Assembly: GCF_020166415.1 (NCBI RefSeq)
Contig: NZ_JAIQXV010000005.1
Coordinates: 62,001-126,000 of the forward strand
DNA from: Deinococcus multiflagellatus
GTDB taxonomy: Bacteria > Deinococcota > Deinococci > Deinococcales > Deinococcaceae
DNA: 64,000 bases
Direction of reading: 5' to 3'
Shown: piece after piece, positions 38,254-47,353 of the stretch
Numbering within the stretch: the first letter of the stretch is position 1
Layout of the letters: every line of letters starts with the position of its first letter
Position numbers and translations under genes: made by a program
Notes under the pieces: generated by a model
Databases searched by the model: none
Told to the model about the DNA's origin: nothing
The model's input: only the letters and a program-made list of their open reading frames with translations

Positions 38254-38781
38254 ATGACCCTCGCCCTCGATTCCATCGCTGTGCCGGACCTGCACCCGCA
38301 GGCGCCGCTGGCCACGCGCAAGGCGAAGCTCTCGGACATCGAGGCGATTCACGAGCTGATCGGCTACTGGGCGGCGCGGGGGCTGATGCTGGTGCGGTCC
38401 CGCGCCCTGCTGGCGGAGACCATTCGGGATTTTCATCTGGTGGTGGCCGAGGCCCACGAGGGCAAGCCCGGCGGGCTGGCGGGCGTGTGCGGGCTGCACC
38501 TGCTGGCCCCCGACCTGGCCGAGGTGCGCGGGCTGGCGATTCACCCGAACATGCAGGGCCGGGGGCTGGGCAAGCAACTGGTCGAGGCCTGCGAGGCCGA
38601 GGCCCGCGCCATAGACCTGCCCGCCCTGTTTGCCTGGACCTACCAGCAGGGCTTCTTCGAAAAGTGCGGTTTCGTCCGCATAGACAAGACGAACCTGCAC
38701 CCCAAGGTGTGGTCGGAATGCCAGCGCTGCGCCTTTTTTGAAAACTGCAACGAGATCGCCATGTTCAAGGCGCTGTCGTGA
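38254..38781 (+). CDS. argA: N-acetylglutamate synthase (short GNAT type)
   Basis: This 175-residue GNAT enzyme closely matches short ArgA proteins that acetylate glutamate as the first step of arginine synthesis. Telling segments are RKAKLSDIEAIHELIGYWAA, MLVRSRALLAETIRDFHL, EVRGLAIHPNMQGRGLGKQLVEA and the cysteine-containing end KVWSECQRCAFFENCNEIAM. It lacks the amino-acid-kinase domain of E. coli ArgA. The context with argG and argH supports the call. The product is probably feedback regulated, but nothing in the sequence shows how. RimI-like activity is the alternative. Confidence 0.85.
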   Translation: MTLALDSIAVPDLHPQAPLATRKAKLSDIEAIHELIGYWAARGLMLVRSRALLAETIRDFHLVVAEAHEGKPGGLAGVCGLHLLAPDLAEVRGLAIHPNMQGRGLGKQLVEACEAEARAIDLPALFAWTYQQGFFEKCGFVRIDKTNLHPKVWSECQRCAFFENCNEIAMFKALS

Positions 38782-38831
38782 GCGGGCATCTGCGGCCTGC
38801 CGCTGACTGGCGGCCAGTTACGATGGGTGGC

Positions 38832-40505
38832 ATGAAGCGAACTGTCACCCTGTTCTCACTCACGACCCTTGCCCTCAGTCTGGCTGGCGCTGCTGGCGCC
38901 CAGACGGCCCAGAAGCCGCTGAGCGCCTCGCTGCCCGCCGGCGCCCTGCTGACGCTGGAAACGAAGAATGCCGCGCCTGCCCTGCAGCGCTTTGGCGGGG
39001 CCCTGAACCGCGTGCTGGCCGCCGCCGACCTGGGCGAGGACAGCCCGAGCGAGATGGTGAGCGGCTTCCAGGCCATCGCCACCGACCTGCTGGGCCGCGA
39101 GGGCGTGGCGGGCGTGTTTGCGGTGCAGGGCAAGGGCGGCACCTTTACCCCCGAACTGCTGGCGGTGGCCCGCGCGGGTGAACTGTCGCGTGAGATGTTC
39201 ACGGGCAAAAAAGCCACCGCGCGGGTGGGCAACTTCACCTTTGCCCGCGACGGCGACGCGTTCGTGGGCCAGAGCGGGGGGCTGCTGTACGTGTCCACCG
39301 ACAAGGCGCTGCTGATGTCGTACCTGGGGCGCCTGAGCGGCAAGGCGGCGCCCACGCTGGCAGCCTCGGCGCCGTACGCGGCGGCCACGCGCGCAGCGGG
39401 CGCCAACGAACTGGGCCTGTACGCCAACTTCAGCGCCGCTGCCAAGGTGATTCGCTCGCAGCTGTCGCAGGTGTTCCTGCCCCGCCTGCTTTCGCCCGTG
39501 GTGGACGCGATTGACACGCTGGGGCAGGTGGCCGGGGGCTTCACCACCACCGCCAGCGGCCTGACCACCTCCTCGGCCCAGGTGGTCAACCCCGAGGGCA
39601 AGGACGCCCCGCTGCGCCGCCTGCTGACCGCCACCAGCGATTTCAAGGTGCAGGACATCATTCCGGCCACCGCCGAGGCCGTGCAGGCCACCGCCTGCGC
39701 CCCCGAATCCGGCGCCTACCTGGGCCGCTGGCTCACCCGCGTGGACCTGTTCGAGCCCTTTGGTTTCCTCACGGACAGCCAGCTTGCCAGTCACCTGGAG
39801 CGCTCGGGGGGGTACCTGGGCGGCGAATGCGCGCAGGTGACCCTGGCGGGCGGCACCAAGGCTGGCCTGAACCAGAATGATCCCCTGGCCAGCCTGCGCT
39901 ACAGCGTGAGCTACCAGCGCGTGACCGATCAGGCGGCGGCCGAGGCCCATCTGCCCGAGTACGCCCGCAGCGTGAACGCCGCGATCCAGGGCGTGCGCGC
40001 CAACCTGAAGAATGTGCAGGACCAGACCATGAAGCGCGTCATGGGCGACATGGACGAGGACATGATGGCCGAACTGGGCGGCGCGGGGCTGGCCGGTCTG
40101 GGCATGATGGGCGAGAGCTTCAAGCAGCTCGATACCCTGCTGGCCGGCATGAAGATGGTCTACGGCTTCCGCGACGGCTACCTGGTGACCGCCTGGAGCG
40201 ACGAGGCCCTGCGCGCGGCCCTGCGCGAAGGCGGCGCCACCCTGGGCCAGAGCGCGGCCTTCCAGGGCGCGGGCCTGACGGGCAACGCGGGCTTTGGCTT
40301 TACCCCGGATCTGCCTGCCCTGAGCGGCAAGGACCTGATGGGCAGCCTGCCGGCCGAGCTGCAGGACGAGGAACTGGAAGAACTGCTGGCCCCGGCCATG
40401 AACGCGGCGGCCGACCTGATCAACCGCTTTGACGGCATGACCTCACAGCGCAGCGTGACCGGGAATGTCATCATCGGCAAGGCGAGCGTGCGCTACCGCT
40501 GGTAA
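38832..40505 (+). CDS. secreted DUF3352-like protein
   Basis: This 557-residue protein has a signal peptide (KRTVTLFSLTTLALSLAGAAGAQ). The mature part alternates strand-rich blocks with Leu/Ala helices, for example LPAGALLTLETKNAAPALQRFGG, FTFARDGDAFVGQSGGLLYVST and TDQAAAEAHLPEYARSVNAAIQ. The layout resembles DUF3352 proteins, whose function is unknown. I chose the ATG at 38832, because TACGAT (38819-38824) stands 7 nt before it. It is probably periplasmic or at the envelope. It is separated from carA by 83 nt. Confidence 0.7.
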   Translation: MKRTVTLFSLTTLALSLAGAAGAQTAQKPLSASLPAGALLTLETKNAAPALQRFGGALNRVLAAADLGEDSPSEMVSGFQAIATDLLGREGVAGVFAVQGKGGTFTPELLAVARAGELSREMFTGKKATARVGNFTFARDGDAFVGQSGGLLYVSTDKALLMSYLGRLSGKAAPTLAASAPYAAATRAAGANELGLYANFSAAAKVIRSQLSQVFLPRLLSPVVDAIDTLGQVAGGFTTTASGLTTSSAQVVNPEGKDAPLRRLLTATSDFKVQDIIPATAEAVQATACAPESGAYLGRWLTRVDLFEPFGFLTDSQLASHLERSGGYLGGECAQVTLAGGTKAGLNQNDPLASLRYSVSYQRVTDQAAAEAHLPEYARSVNAAIQGVRANLKNVQDQTMKRVMGDMDEDMMAELGGAGLAGLGMMGESFKQLDTLLAGMKMVYGFRDGYLVTAWSDEALRAALREGGATLGQSAAFQGAGLTGNAGFGFTPDLPALSGKDLMGSLPAELQDEELEELLAPAMNAAADLINRFDGMTSQRSVTGNVIIGKASVRYRW

Positions 40506-40588
40506 ACCCGTGACTGGGCAAGCCAGGATGGACCGCGCGGCGCCCGGCCATGAAACGCGTCCAGCGAGGCGCGAATGGAGGGACACAC

Positions 40589-41769
<1,181 letters not shown>

Positions 41770-41773
<4 letters not shown>

Positions 41774-41798
41774 CAACCCCCCCCAGGCCCGGGATGAT
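41770..41798 (+). promoter_or_regulatory. promoter of surface-protein operon
   Basis: TTGACA (41770-41775, at the very end of carA), a 17-bp spacer and GATGAT (41793-41798) would start an RNA near 41805. That gives a leader of about 470 nt before the first surface-protein gene. Confidence 0.5.
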
Positions 41799-41998
41799 AC
41801 GGGTGGACGTACGGAGTGAGAAAGTTCATAGTGACGCCTGAGTCAGACATGAAGGTGTCAGTCCTCTGAACCCTCGCTTGCGTGCCTGTCCGGAGAGACC
41901 CCGGCGGCTTTCGCCCCCTGATTGCACAACCTGAGTTCTGAAGCGATGAATCACCTGGCGCAGACGGGCGCTTATGTCAGGTGAGGAGCGAGTGGCGC

Positions 41999-42037
41999 GA
42001 CCGACAGAAGGCGGAACTGTTCCGCAGGCTGTCGGTC
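41999..42037 (+). promoter_or_regulatory. nested hairpin in surface-operon leader
   Basis: GACCGACAG (41999-42007) pairs with CTGTCGGTC (42029-42037); inside, GCGGA (42011-42015) pairs with TCCGC (42021-42025). The T-rich AACTCTTTGTTCTC follows, so the structure could act as an attenuator or stabilise the RNA. Confidence 0.6.
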
Positions 42038-42065
42038 AACTCTTTGTTCTCGGAGGTGTGTTCTG

Positions 42066-42215
42066 ATGCTCAAGCTGCCCGCGCTTTACCCCGCCACGGT
42101 CACCGCTTCATGCGGGGGCCGTGGCCGTTGTGGTTTGGCGTGGCGGCGCGCGGTGGCCCGCACCGCCGCGCGGCCCCAGACCCCCGCCTCCTGCCCGGAC
42201 CAAACGCGCAGATGA
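42066..42215 (+). CDS. possible short ORF in surface-operon leader
   Basis: A 49-codon frame starts at an ATG 9 nt after a good Shine-Dalgarno (GGAGG 42052-42056) and just 3' of the nested hairpin. The peptide is basic and Cys/Arg-rich with no recognised family. Translation is supported only by the ribosome site; it may have a regulatory role or be chance. The rest of the 500-nt gap 41774-42274 shows no further gene. Confidence 0.3.
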   Translation: MLKLPALYPATVTASCGGRGRCGLAWRRAVARTAARPQTPASCPDQTRR

Positions 42216-42274
42216 CCCCCGCGCGTGACCGTCACCTGAGAAGCTTTCGCCCCCTGCTCCCCGGAGGAAACGAC

Positions 42275-44269
42275 ATGAAGAGATCCTGGACCATCTGCAC
42301 CCTGCTGGCCGCGCTGGCCGCCGGCACCGCCTCCGCTGCCGGGACCCCGGCCGGCACCGTGATCACCAACACGGCCGAGATCGTGTTCACGCCTGAAGGC
42401 GGCACCACCCCCAACCCCCCCATTCCCTCCAACCCGGTGACCACCACCGTGCTGCCGGTGCCCAGCTTCACCATCACCCCCAACGACGGCAGCGCCGACC
42501 GCACTGTCCCCGACTACACCCGCCCCGGGCAGAGTGCGACCGCGCGCCCCGGCGACACCGTGAGCTTCGCCTACACGCTGACCAACACCGGCAACGTGCC
42601 GGGCGAAGCCTACGACCTGACGAACACCCCCGACCCCGCCGGGACCGTGAAGACCCCGGACAACATCCGCTTCTTCCCCGCCAGCGCCGACACCAACAAC
42701 GACAACACCCTGAGCGACGCCGAAATTGCGGCGGCCACCGCCATCACCTCCATCTCGGGCGTGGCCATTGACCAGAGCGTGAAGTTCTTCCAGGTGTACA
42801 CGGTGCCCGCCGCCGCCGCCAACACCGACCGCTACGGCGCCGACCCCACCGGCAACCGCCGCGACAACCCGGCCTTCAACAACGACCCCAGCGTGCCCCG
42901 TGACGCCAACAACTCCAACGTCACCACCGTGGCCCGCAACGACTCGGCGCTCATTGGGCCCAAGAATGACCCGGACGGCAACGGCAACCCCGTGACCCCG
43001 CCCTACGCCAGCCCCGAGGGCATCACCATTACCCCCAGCGCGAGCGACACCCAGACCGCGCAGGCGATTGCCACCACCACGACCATCACCTTCACGAACA
43101 CCGTGCAGAACACCGGTAACCGCCCCGACGTGCTGGACATCACCACCAGCCTCGCGGGCTTCCCGGCCGGCGCGACCGTGACGCTGCTGAAGCCCGACGG
43201 CACCCCGCTGCCCGACACCGACGGCGACGGCACCCCCGATGTGGGCACCGTGGCCCCCGGCGCCACCGCCGACGTGCTCGTGCGCGTGACCTTCCCGGCT
43301 GGCGGCGCGCCCACCAACCCGGTCAACGCCCCCACGGTCACGGTGGTCACCACCTCCAGCAACGACCCCAGCAAGAGCGACGCCACGCGCGACATCGTGA
43401 ACCTGCCGGGCCTGTCCTTCGGCAACCCCACGCCCACCCCGGGCGGCAACCCCGGCATCCCCGGCACCCCCGAAGCGGGCCAGCCCGGCAACCCTGGTTC
43501 GCCCGTCATTCCGCCCAGCACCTGCACCAGCGCCACGGCGCCCACCCGCACCTCCATTGGCATGGAAATTGCCAACCTGGGCAGCGCCACCGACACCTTT
43601 GATGTGAGCGGCACCGCGCCCATCAAGCTGGTGGACGGCAGCACCGTGACCGTGAACGTCGCGTACTTCCGCGACAACAACGGCAACAAGGTGTTCGACG
43701 CGGGCGACACCGCCCTGACCGACACCAACAACAACGGCGTGGCCGACACCGGCCCGCTGGCGCCCGGCGCCGAACTGAAGCTGGTGGCCGTGGTGGACGT
43801 GCCCTGCGCCGCTGCCGCGCAGACCATCACCCTGACCCAGCGCGCCACCTCGCCCACGACCGGCGTGTCGGTGCCCGACACCAACGACACCATTGTGGTC
43901 GGCAAGACCCCGGTGGGCGCCCCCACCAAGACCGTGGACAAGGCCGAAGCCAAGCCCGGCGAGCGCCTGACCTACACCATCGTGGGCAAGAACACCTCCA
44001 ACGCCAACGTGACCAAGGCGTTTATCCGCGACACGCTGCCGGCCAACACCCGCTACGTGAGCTTCAGCGCCACGAGCACGGCCGCCGGCACGGTGCTGTA
44101 CTCCACCAACGGCACGAGCTGGAGTGCGGCCCCCATCGCCGCGCCCCAGAACGACGGCGTGACGGTGTACGCGGGCGTGGACACCAACGGCAACGGCACC
44201 ATTGACACCGGCGACATCCTGGCCCCCGGCCAGACCATCACCGGCACCTTCATTGTCGAAGTGAAGTAA
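42275..44269 (+). CDS. secreted DUF11-repeat surface protein 1
   Basis: This 664-residue protein has a signal peptide (KRSWTICTLLAALAAGTASA). The mature start AGTPAGTVITNTAEIVFTPEGG is shared with the next protein. Three to four Ig-like repeats follow (YTLTNTGNVPGEAYDLTN; ITFTNTVQNTGNRPDVLDIT; LTYTIVGKNTSNANVTKAFIRDTLP), the last a DUF11-type domain. Several Ca-binding-like loops occur: DTNNDNTLSDAE, DTDGDGTPDVG, DNNGNKVFDAGD, DTNGNGTIDTGD. Pro/Gly-rich sequence separates the blocks near residue 390. GGAGGA lies 6 nt before the ATG. No sorting signal is visible; it may bind the beta-barrel protein of the same operon. Confidence 0.85.
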   Translation: MKRSWTICTLLAALAAGTASAAGTPAGTVITNTAEIVFTPEGGTTPNPPIPSNPVTTTVLPVPSFTITPNDGSADRTVPDYTRPGQSATARPGDTVSFAYTLTNTGNVPGEAYDLTNTPDPAGTVKTPDNIRFFPASADTNNDNTLSDAEIAAATAITSISGVAIDQSVKFFQVYTVPAAAANTDRYGADPTGNRRDNPAFNNDPSVPRDANNSNVTTVARNDSALIGPKNDPDGNGNPVTPPYASPEGITITPSASDTQTAQAIATTTTITFTNTVQNTGNRPDVLDITTSLAGFPAGATVTLLKPDGTPLPDTDGDGTPDVGTVAPGATADVLVRVTFPAGGAPTNPVNAPTVTVVTTSSNDPSKSDATRDIVNLPGLSFGNPTPTPGGNPGIPGTPEAGQPGNPGSPVIPPSTCTSATAPTRTSIGMEIANLGSATDTFDVSGTAPIKLVDGSTVTVNVAYFRDNNGNKVFDAGDTALTDTNNNGVADTGPLAPGAELKLVAVVDVPCAAAAQTITLTQRATSPTTGVSVPDTNDTIVVGKTPVGAPTKTVDKAEAKPGERLTYTIVGKNTSNANVTKAFIRDTLPANTRYVSFSATSTAAGTVLYSTNGTSWSAAPIAAPQNDGVTVYAGVDTNGNGTIDTGDILAPGQTITGTFIVEVK

Positions 44270-44279
44270 GCCTGAGCAC

Positions 44280-44350
44280 GGGCGCGCACTGGGCCACGCG
44301 GCCTGGGCGCGCCCCCTCCCCCTGGGGGAGCCCCGACCGCTTTCTTTTTT
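44280..44350 (+). terminator. hairpin with T-rich tail between surface genes
   Basis: GGGCGCGC (44280-44287) and GCGCGCCC (44307-44314) pair perfectly with an inner GGCC pair, and TTTCTTTTTT follows at 44341-44350. It may partly terminate transcription after the first surface gene and set a higher level for that protein. Confidence 0.6.
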
Positions 44351-44416
44351 CGCTCCCCCTGCGGCCCTCAACACGAGACTGTGTTCTTTCCCCACCCCTT
44401 TTCCCTGGGAGGCAAC

Positions 44417-47353
44417 GTGCGCAACAACCCTTCGGTGCTCAACACGCTCGCGGCGCTGGCGCTGACCCTGCTCAGCCCGGCGCAGGCGGCCGGCACCCCC
44501 GCCGGTACGGTGATTGAAAACCAGGCCACCCTGGAATTCACCCCCGAGGGCGGTCCGCCCACTTCGATTCCGACCCCGCCCGTCACGACCGTGGTGCAGC
44601 CGATCTGCGCCGTGAGCGTGGTGCCCAGCGGCACCGTGGCCCAGCCGGGCCAGAGCTTGAGCCTGCTGCCCGGTGAGGGCGCGACCCTGCGCTACACCCT
44701 GACCAACGCGGGCAACGCCACCAACACGGTCAGCCTGCGCGCCGCCGTGGAGGCTGCCTCGCAGTTCACCCCTGGCGGCCTGGGCATCCGCACCGACAGC
44801 AACGGCAACGGCCAGCTGGACGACGGCGACGCGGCCGTGCAGAGCGTGACCCTGGCGGCCGACGCCAGCGCCACCCTGTTTGTGCCCGCCACCACGCAGA
44901 GCAGCAACCGGGGCGACGCTTTCGTCAACCTGATCGCCAGCTGCGCCACGAACACCTCGGGGCGCCCGGGCGAGACCGACGACGACAACGTGGGCCGCAT
45001 TCGCCTGAGCGAGCCGCCCGAACTGACGCTGACCAAGACGTTCCGCACCACGAAGTCCTCAACGGTGCAGTCGCTGCCTTCCTCCGCACCGCAGGCCCAG
45101 GCCACCCCCAACGCCACCGAGCTGCGCCCTGGCCAGGAGACCGAAGTCACCCTGACCGCCCGCAACATCGGCGCTGGGGCCTCACGTCCGGTCACGGTGA
45201 GCGACTTCCTGAACACGCCCGACATGCGCGACTTCGTGTTCATCAGTGGCAGCGCGCGCGTGCAGGGCAGCGGGGTGCTGGAATACAGCGCCGACGGCAC
45301 GGCCTGGACCGGCACGGAAACCACCCCCGTGGCCGCCATCCGCGTGCGCACCGAGAGCCTGGGGCCCGGCGAGACGCTGACCCTGACCTTCCGCCTGCGC
45401 GCGCCGCAGGACGTCACCGGCACCCGGCGCAACGTGGGCCTGCTGCGCAGCGGCGACATCGCCGTGGACGCCCCGGCCGACGTGACCCTGCGCTACACCC
45501 CCGCCATCGCCCTGGGGCCCATTGGCAACCCGCAGGCGCTGCCGGGCGGCGAACTCAGCGAGGACGACAAGCAGACCAAGCAGGTGGCCCTGATCGGGCA
45601 GGAGGTGTGCTTCCCGCACACCGTGCAGAACCTGGGCGACCGCCCCGACACCATCACGGTCACCGGGCGCGCCGTGCGCGGGCAGGCCACCATCCGCTTT
45701 ACCGAGCGCGACGGCACGCCCATCACCGAGCCCTTCCGGGTGCCGGACCTGGCCCCGCAGGCCACCAAGGACTTCAACGCCTGCTACCTGATCCGCAGTG
45801 GCAACATCAGCTCTGCGCTGGAGGACCTGCGCATTGAGCTGCGCGCCCAGAGCAGCCGCGGCGCCCCCGACAACCTGACCATTGACGTCGTGCTGAGCGT
45901 GGCCCAGAACCTGCTGAGCCCGGTCAAGACCGGCAGCGCGGGCAGCGGCCTGGTGGCCCCGGGGCAGGAGATCACCTACACCCTGAGCTTTACCAACGCC
46001 CAGAACTTCGCGCTGAACAATGTGGTGATCCGCGACAACCTGCGCAACCTGCGCATTCTGGACGCGGGCGGCAACCTGATCCGCACCGACGCGCTGGAAT
46101 TCATCAGTGCTGACCAGGGCGGGGTGCTCGAAGGCGATACCGTGGTGTGGCGCTTTGCCCGCCTGAACCCCGGCGAGGCCGTGACCCTGACCCTGCGCGC
46201 CCGCGTGCCCCAGAGCACGCCCGACGGCGCCCTGGTCGTGAACACCTTCACGGTGACCAGCGCCGAGGTGCCCGAGCCCACCGAATCGAACCCCGTGCAA
46301 AACGGCGTGTTCAACCAGGCCAACCTCACGATGGTCAAGACCAGCAGCCCCGAGCAGGTCGCCTACGGCCAGACCATCACCTACACCTTCACGGTGACCA
46401 ACCGCAGCACCACCGCCGCCCTGCAGACCATCCGCGTGCAGGACACCCTGCCGGCCGGCCTGGTGTACATCGAGGGCAGCAGCCGCCTGAACGGCACGCC
46501 GATTGTGCCGGCCGTCTCGGGCCGCACCTACGTCTGGGAGATTCCGGGCCTGGCCCCGGGCGCCAGCGCCGTGATCACCTTCGACGCCGAGGTGACGCCG
46601 GAGGCCGGCACCCAGATCCGCAACAGCGCCATCGCCACGGCCATCAGCAACAACGGCCAGACCCAGACGCCGATCAGCAGCGCCGTGAACCGCATTGATC
46701 CGCTGATCTTCGGGCGCAACACCGCCGACGTGGTGGGCTACGTGTTCCTGGACACCAACCGCAACGGCATCTATGACCGGGGCACTGACATTCCCTACCA
46801 GAACGCCCGCGTCGTGCTGGCCGGTGGCCGCATCGCGCTGACCGACGCCCAGGGCCGCTACCACTTCCGCAACCTCGTGGAGGGCACCCAGGCCCTGCGT
46901 CTGGACCCCAACTCGGTGTGGGCGCAGAACCTCTCGGTGCCCCAGGATGCGGGGCGCCCCGGCAGCCGCCTGGTGTACGTCCGCAACCTCACCAGCGTGG
47001 ACTTCCCACTGGCCCCCGACTACGGCGAGATTGCCGTGATCCGCGACACCACCCTGCGCGTGGCGGCCGGGCTGCCGCTGCAGACCCCGCAGACCCTGAC
47101 CATCCGCAAGCAGGTCTTTGCGGGCGAGGTGGCCGGCGAGTACCGCGTGCAGCTGATCCTGAGCAGCAGCGCCGACCTGAACGCCGTGCGCATTGACGAT
47201 CCGCTGCCGGCTGGCGCCGAGCTGATTGACGGCCAGAACGTTCTGACCTACGACATCCTGCCGGGTGGCGAGCGAGCGGTGACCTACCGCTTCCGCTGGA
47301 CCGGCGACCCCAAGGGCGCCGTCACCGACCCGACGGCGAGCTGGAGGTACTGA
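44417..47353 (+). CDS. secreted DUF11-repeat surface protein 2
   Basis: This 978-residue protein has a signal peptide and the mature N-terminus AGTPAGTVIENQATLEFTPEGG, like protein 1. At least four DUF11-like domains follow, seen from repeats such as EVTLTARNIGAGASRPVTVSDFL, ITYTLSFTNAQNFALNNVVIRDNL and ITYTFTVTNRSTTAALQTIRVQDTLP. DSNGNGQLDDGD is a Ca-loop near residue 125. Near 770, VVGYVFLDTNRNGIYDRG and TDAQGRYHFRNL form an SdrD/CNA-B-like domain. I chose the GTG at 44417 with GGGAGG upstream, since it starts the signal peptide; the frame is open to 44381. Confidence 0.85.
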   Translation: MRNNPSVLNTLAALALTLLSPAQAAGTPAGTVIENQATLEFTPEGGPPTSIPTPPVTTVVQPICAVSVVPSGTVAQPGQSLSLLPGEGATLRYTLTNAGNATNTVSLRAAVEAASQFTPGGLGIRTDSNGNGQLDDGDAAVQSVTLAADASATLFVPATTQSSNRGDAFVNLIASCATNTSGRPGETDDDNVGRIRLSEPPELTLTKTFRTTKSSTVQSLPSSAPQAQATPNATELRPGQETEVTLTARNIGAGASRPVTVSDFLNTPDMRDFVFISGSARVQGSGVLEYSADGTAWTGTETTPVAAIRVRTESLGPGETLTLTFRLRAPQDVTGTRRNVGLLRSGDIAVDAPADVTLRYTPAIALGPIGNPQALPGGELSEDDKQTKQVALIGQEVCFPHTVQNLGDRPDTITVTGRAVRGQATIRFTERDGTPITEPFRVPDLAPQATKDFNACYLIRSGNISSALEDLRIELRAQSSRGAPDNLTIDVVLSVAQNLLSPVKTGSAGSGLVAPGQEITYTLSFTNAQNFALNNVVIRDNLRNLRILDAGGNLIRTDALEFISADQGGVLEGDTVVWRFARLNPGEAVTLTLRARVPQSTPDGALVVNTFTVTSAEVPEPTESNPVQNGVFNQANLTMVKTSSPEQVAYGQTITYTFTVTNRSTTAALQTIRVQDTLPAGLVYIEGSSRLNGTPIVPAVSGRTYVWEIPGLAPGASAVITFDAEVTPEAGTQIRNSAIATAISNNGQTQTPISSAVNRIDPLIFGRNTADVVGYVFLDTNRNGIYDRGTDIPYQNARVVLAGGRIALTDAQGRYHFRNLVEGTQALRLDPNSVWAQNLSVPQDAGRPGSRLVYVRNLTSVDFPLAPDYGEIAVIRDTTLRVAAGLPLQTPQTLTIRKQVFAGEVAGEYRVQLILSSSADLNAVRIDDPLPAGAELIDGQNVLTYDILPGGERAVTYRFRWTGDPKGAVTDPTASWRY

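Noticed and set aside
41981..42274. N-terminal extension of surface protein 1
   Set aside because: The frame is open upstream, but the added 98 residues would precede a typical signal peptide. The ATG at 42275 has its own GGAGGA.
42086..44395. 769-codon open frame on the minus strand opposite surface protein 1
   Set aside because: It is made of Gly, Val, His, Ala and Arg runs as expected from reversing GC-rich third positions. It has no motifs, and the plus-strand gene has a signal peptide and domain repeats.
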